The position numbers and the translations under genes were made by a program. DNA of 13,884 nucleotides from CAZKXX01 sp964556705 (lineage in GTDB: Bacteria; Acidobacteriota; Terriglobia; UBA7540), in the NCBI GenBank assembly GCA_964556705.1, contig CAZKXX010000099.1:1-13884 (forward strand), read 5' to 3'. Within the stretch, counting starts at the first letter, position 1; each line of letters opens with the position of its first letter. Below are positions 13,779-13,884 of the stretch, piece after piece. The notes beneath the pieces were generated by a model, which saw nothing but the letters and a program-made list of their open reading frames with translations, did no database searches and was not told where the DNA came from.

Positions 13779-13884
13779 ATGGCGACTTACTCGAACCTGA
13801 AGAAACCCGAAGTTGAACCGACGGCGACCGGGGCGTTGCCCGCGTCCACGGTGCATCCGGCGTGGCTGGCGTTCATCCGGTTCT
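13779..13884 (+). CDS. Start of a further gene, cut by the window edge
   Basis: From the ATG at 13779 the frame is open for 35 codons to the edge of the window. The visible part is a polar lead (M-A-T-Y-S-N-L-K-K-P-E-V-E-P) followed by V-H-P-A-W-L-A-F-I-R-F. The last part looks like the start of a small conserved domain, but too little is present to name it. The ribosome binding site is weak, so the start or even the gene is uncertain. Confidence 0.4.
   Translation, partial: MATYSNLKKPEVEPTATGALPASTVHPAWLAFIRF

Noticed and set aside
1..13884. tRNA, rRNA, CRISPR array, insertion sequence or prophage genes
   Set aside because: Reading through both strands I saw no tRNA-like cloverleaf, no regularly spaced repeats and no transposase, integrase or phage structural motif.

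Overview
The window is high-G+C bacterial DNA (roughly 60-65% by eye). It is densely coded, with a short run of Ns that looks like a scaffolding join in a draft or metagenome assembly. The gene mix is a large ECF-type sigma factor, a zinc-finger anti-sigma factor, a secreted TPR-CHAT protein, a secreted matrixin-like protease, IPT/TIG and FG-GAP surface proteins and a stand-alone MEDS-like protein. This mix suggests a soil or sediment lineage such as Acidobacteriota, or something with a similar lifestyle. No rRNA or marker gene is present, so the taxonomy is inference only.

Layout. (1) Bases 1-2553, plus strand: a tightly coupled secreted-protein operon. It holds the end of an IPT/TIG-type surface protein, an exported protein of unknown function whose TTG start overlaps the previous stop, and a matrixin-like zinc metalloprotease whose ATG overlaps the next stop. 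(2) Bases 2574-3727, minus strand: a small exported protein followed by a MEDS-domain-like protein that ends at a good intrinsic terminator. (3) Bases 3876-4137: a divergent control region with a palindrome, then a very small acidic ORF with a strong ribosome binding site. (4) Bases 4216-9037, plus strand: a leader with three copies of an 8-base word that can form alternative hairpins, a promoter-like site, then a three-gene unit of sigma factor, membrane anti-sigma factor and an exported TPR-CHAT (caspase-like) protein with an apparently intact His/Cys dyad. (5) Bases 9143-11432: two tandem, paralogous PAS-like/LuxR-type regulators preceded by a perfect inverted repeat. (6) Bases 11433-12008: a degenerate region that contains the 3' end of a second, broken CHAT gene. 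(7) Bases 12009-13736: a secreted IPT plus FG-GAP (integrin-like propeller) protein, then the first codons of another gene running off the window.

How it may work together. Part (4) is the centre of interest. A sigma factor, its likely membrane-spanning anti-sigma factor with a fibronectin-like outer domain, and an exported caspase-like protease are encoded as one unit. A plausible but untested model is that the extracytoplasmic CHAT protein senses something through its TPR array and acts on the outer domain of the anti-sigma factor, or is simply an output of the sigma factor. The surrounding secreted adhesion-type and protease genes would be natural members of the regulon. The remnant of a second CHAT gene next to the regulators shows that CHAT genes have been duplicated and lost at this locus.

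The sigma gene looks broken only because of the N run. The two flanks share the bases AAT, and merging them restores one continuous 260-residue reading frame.
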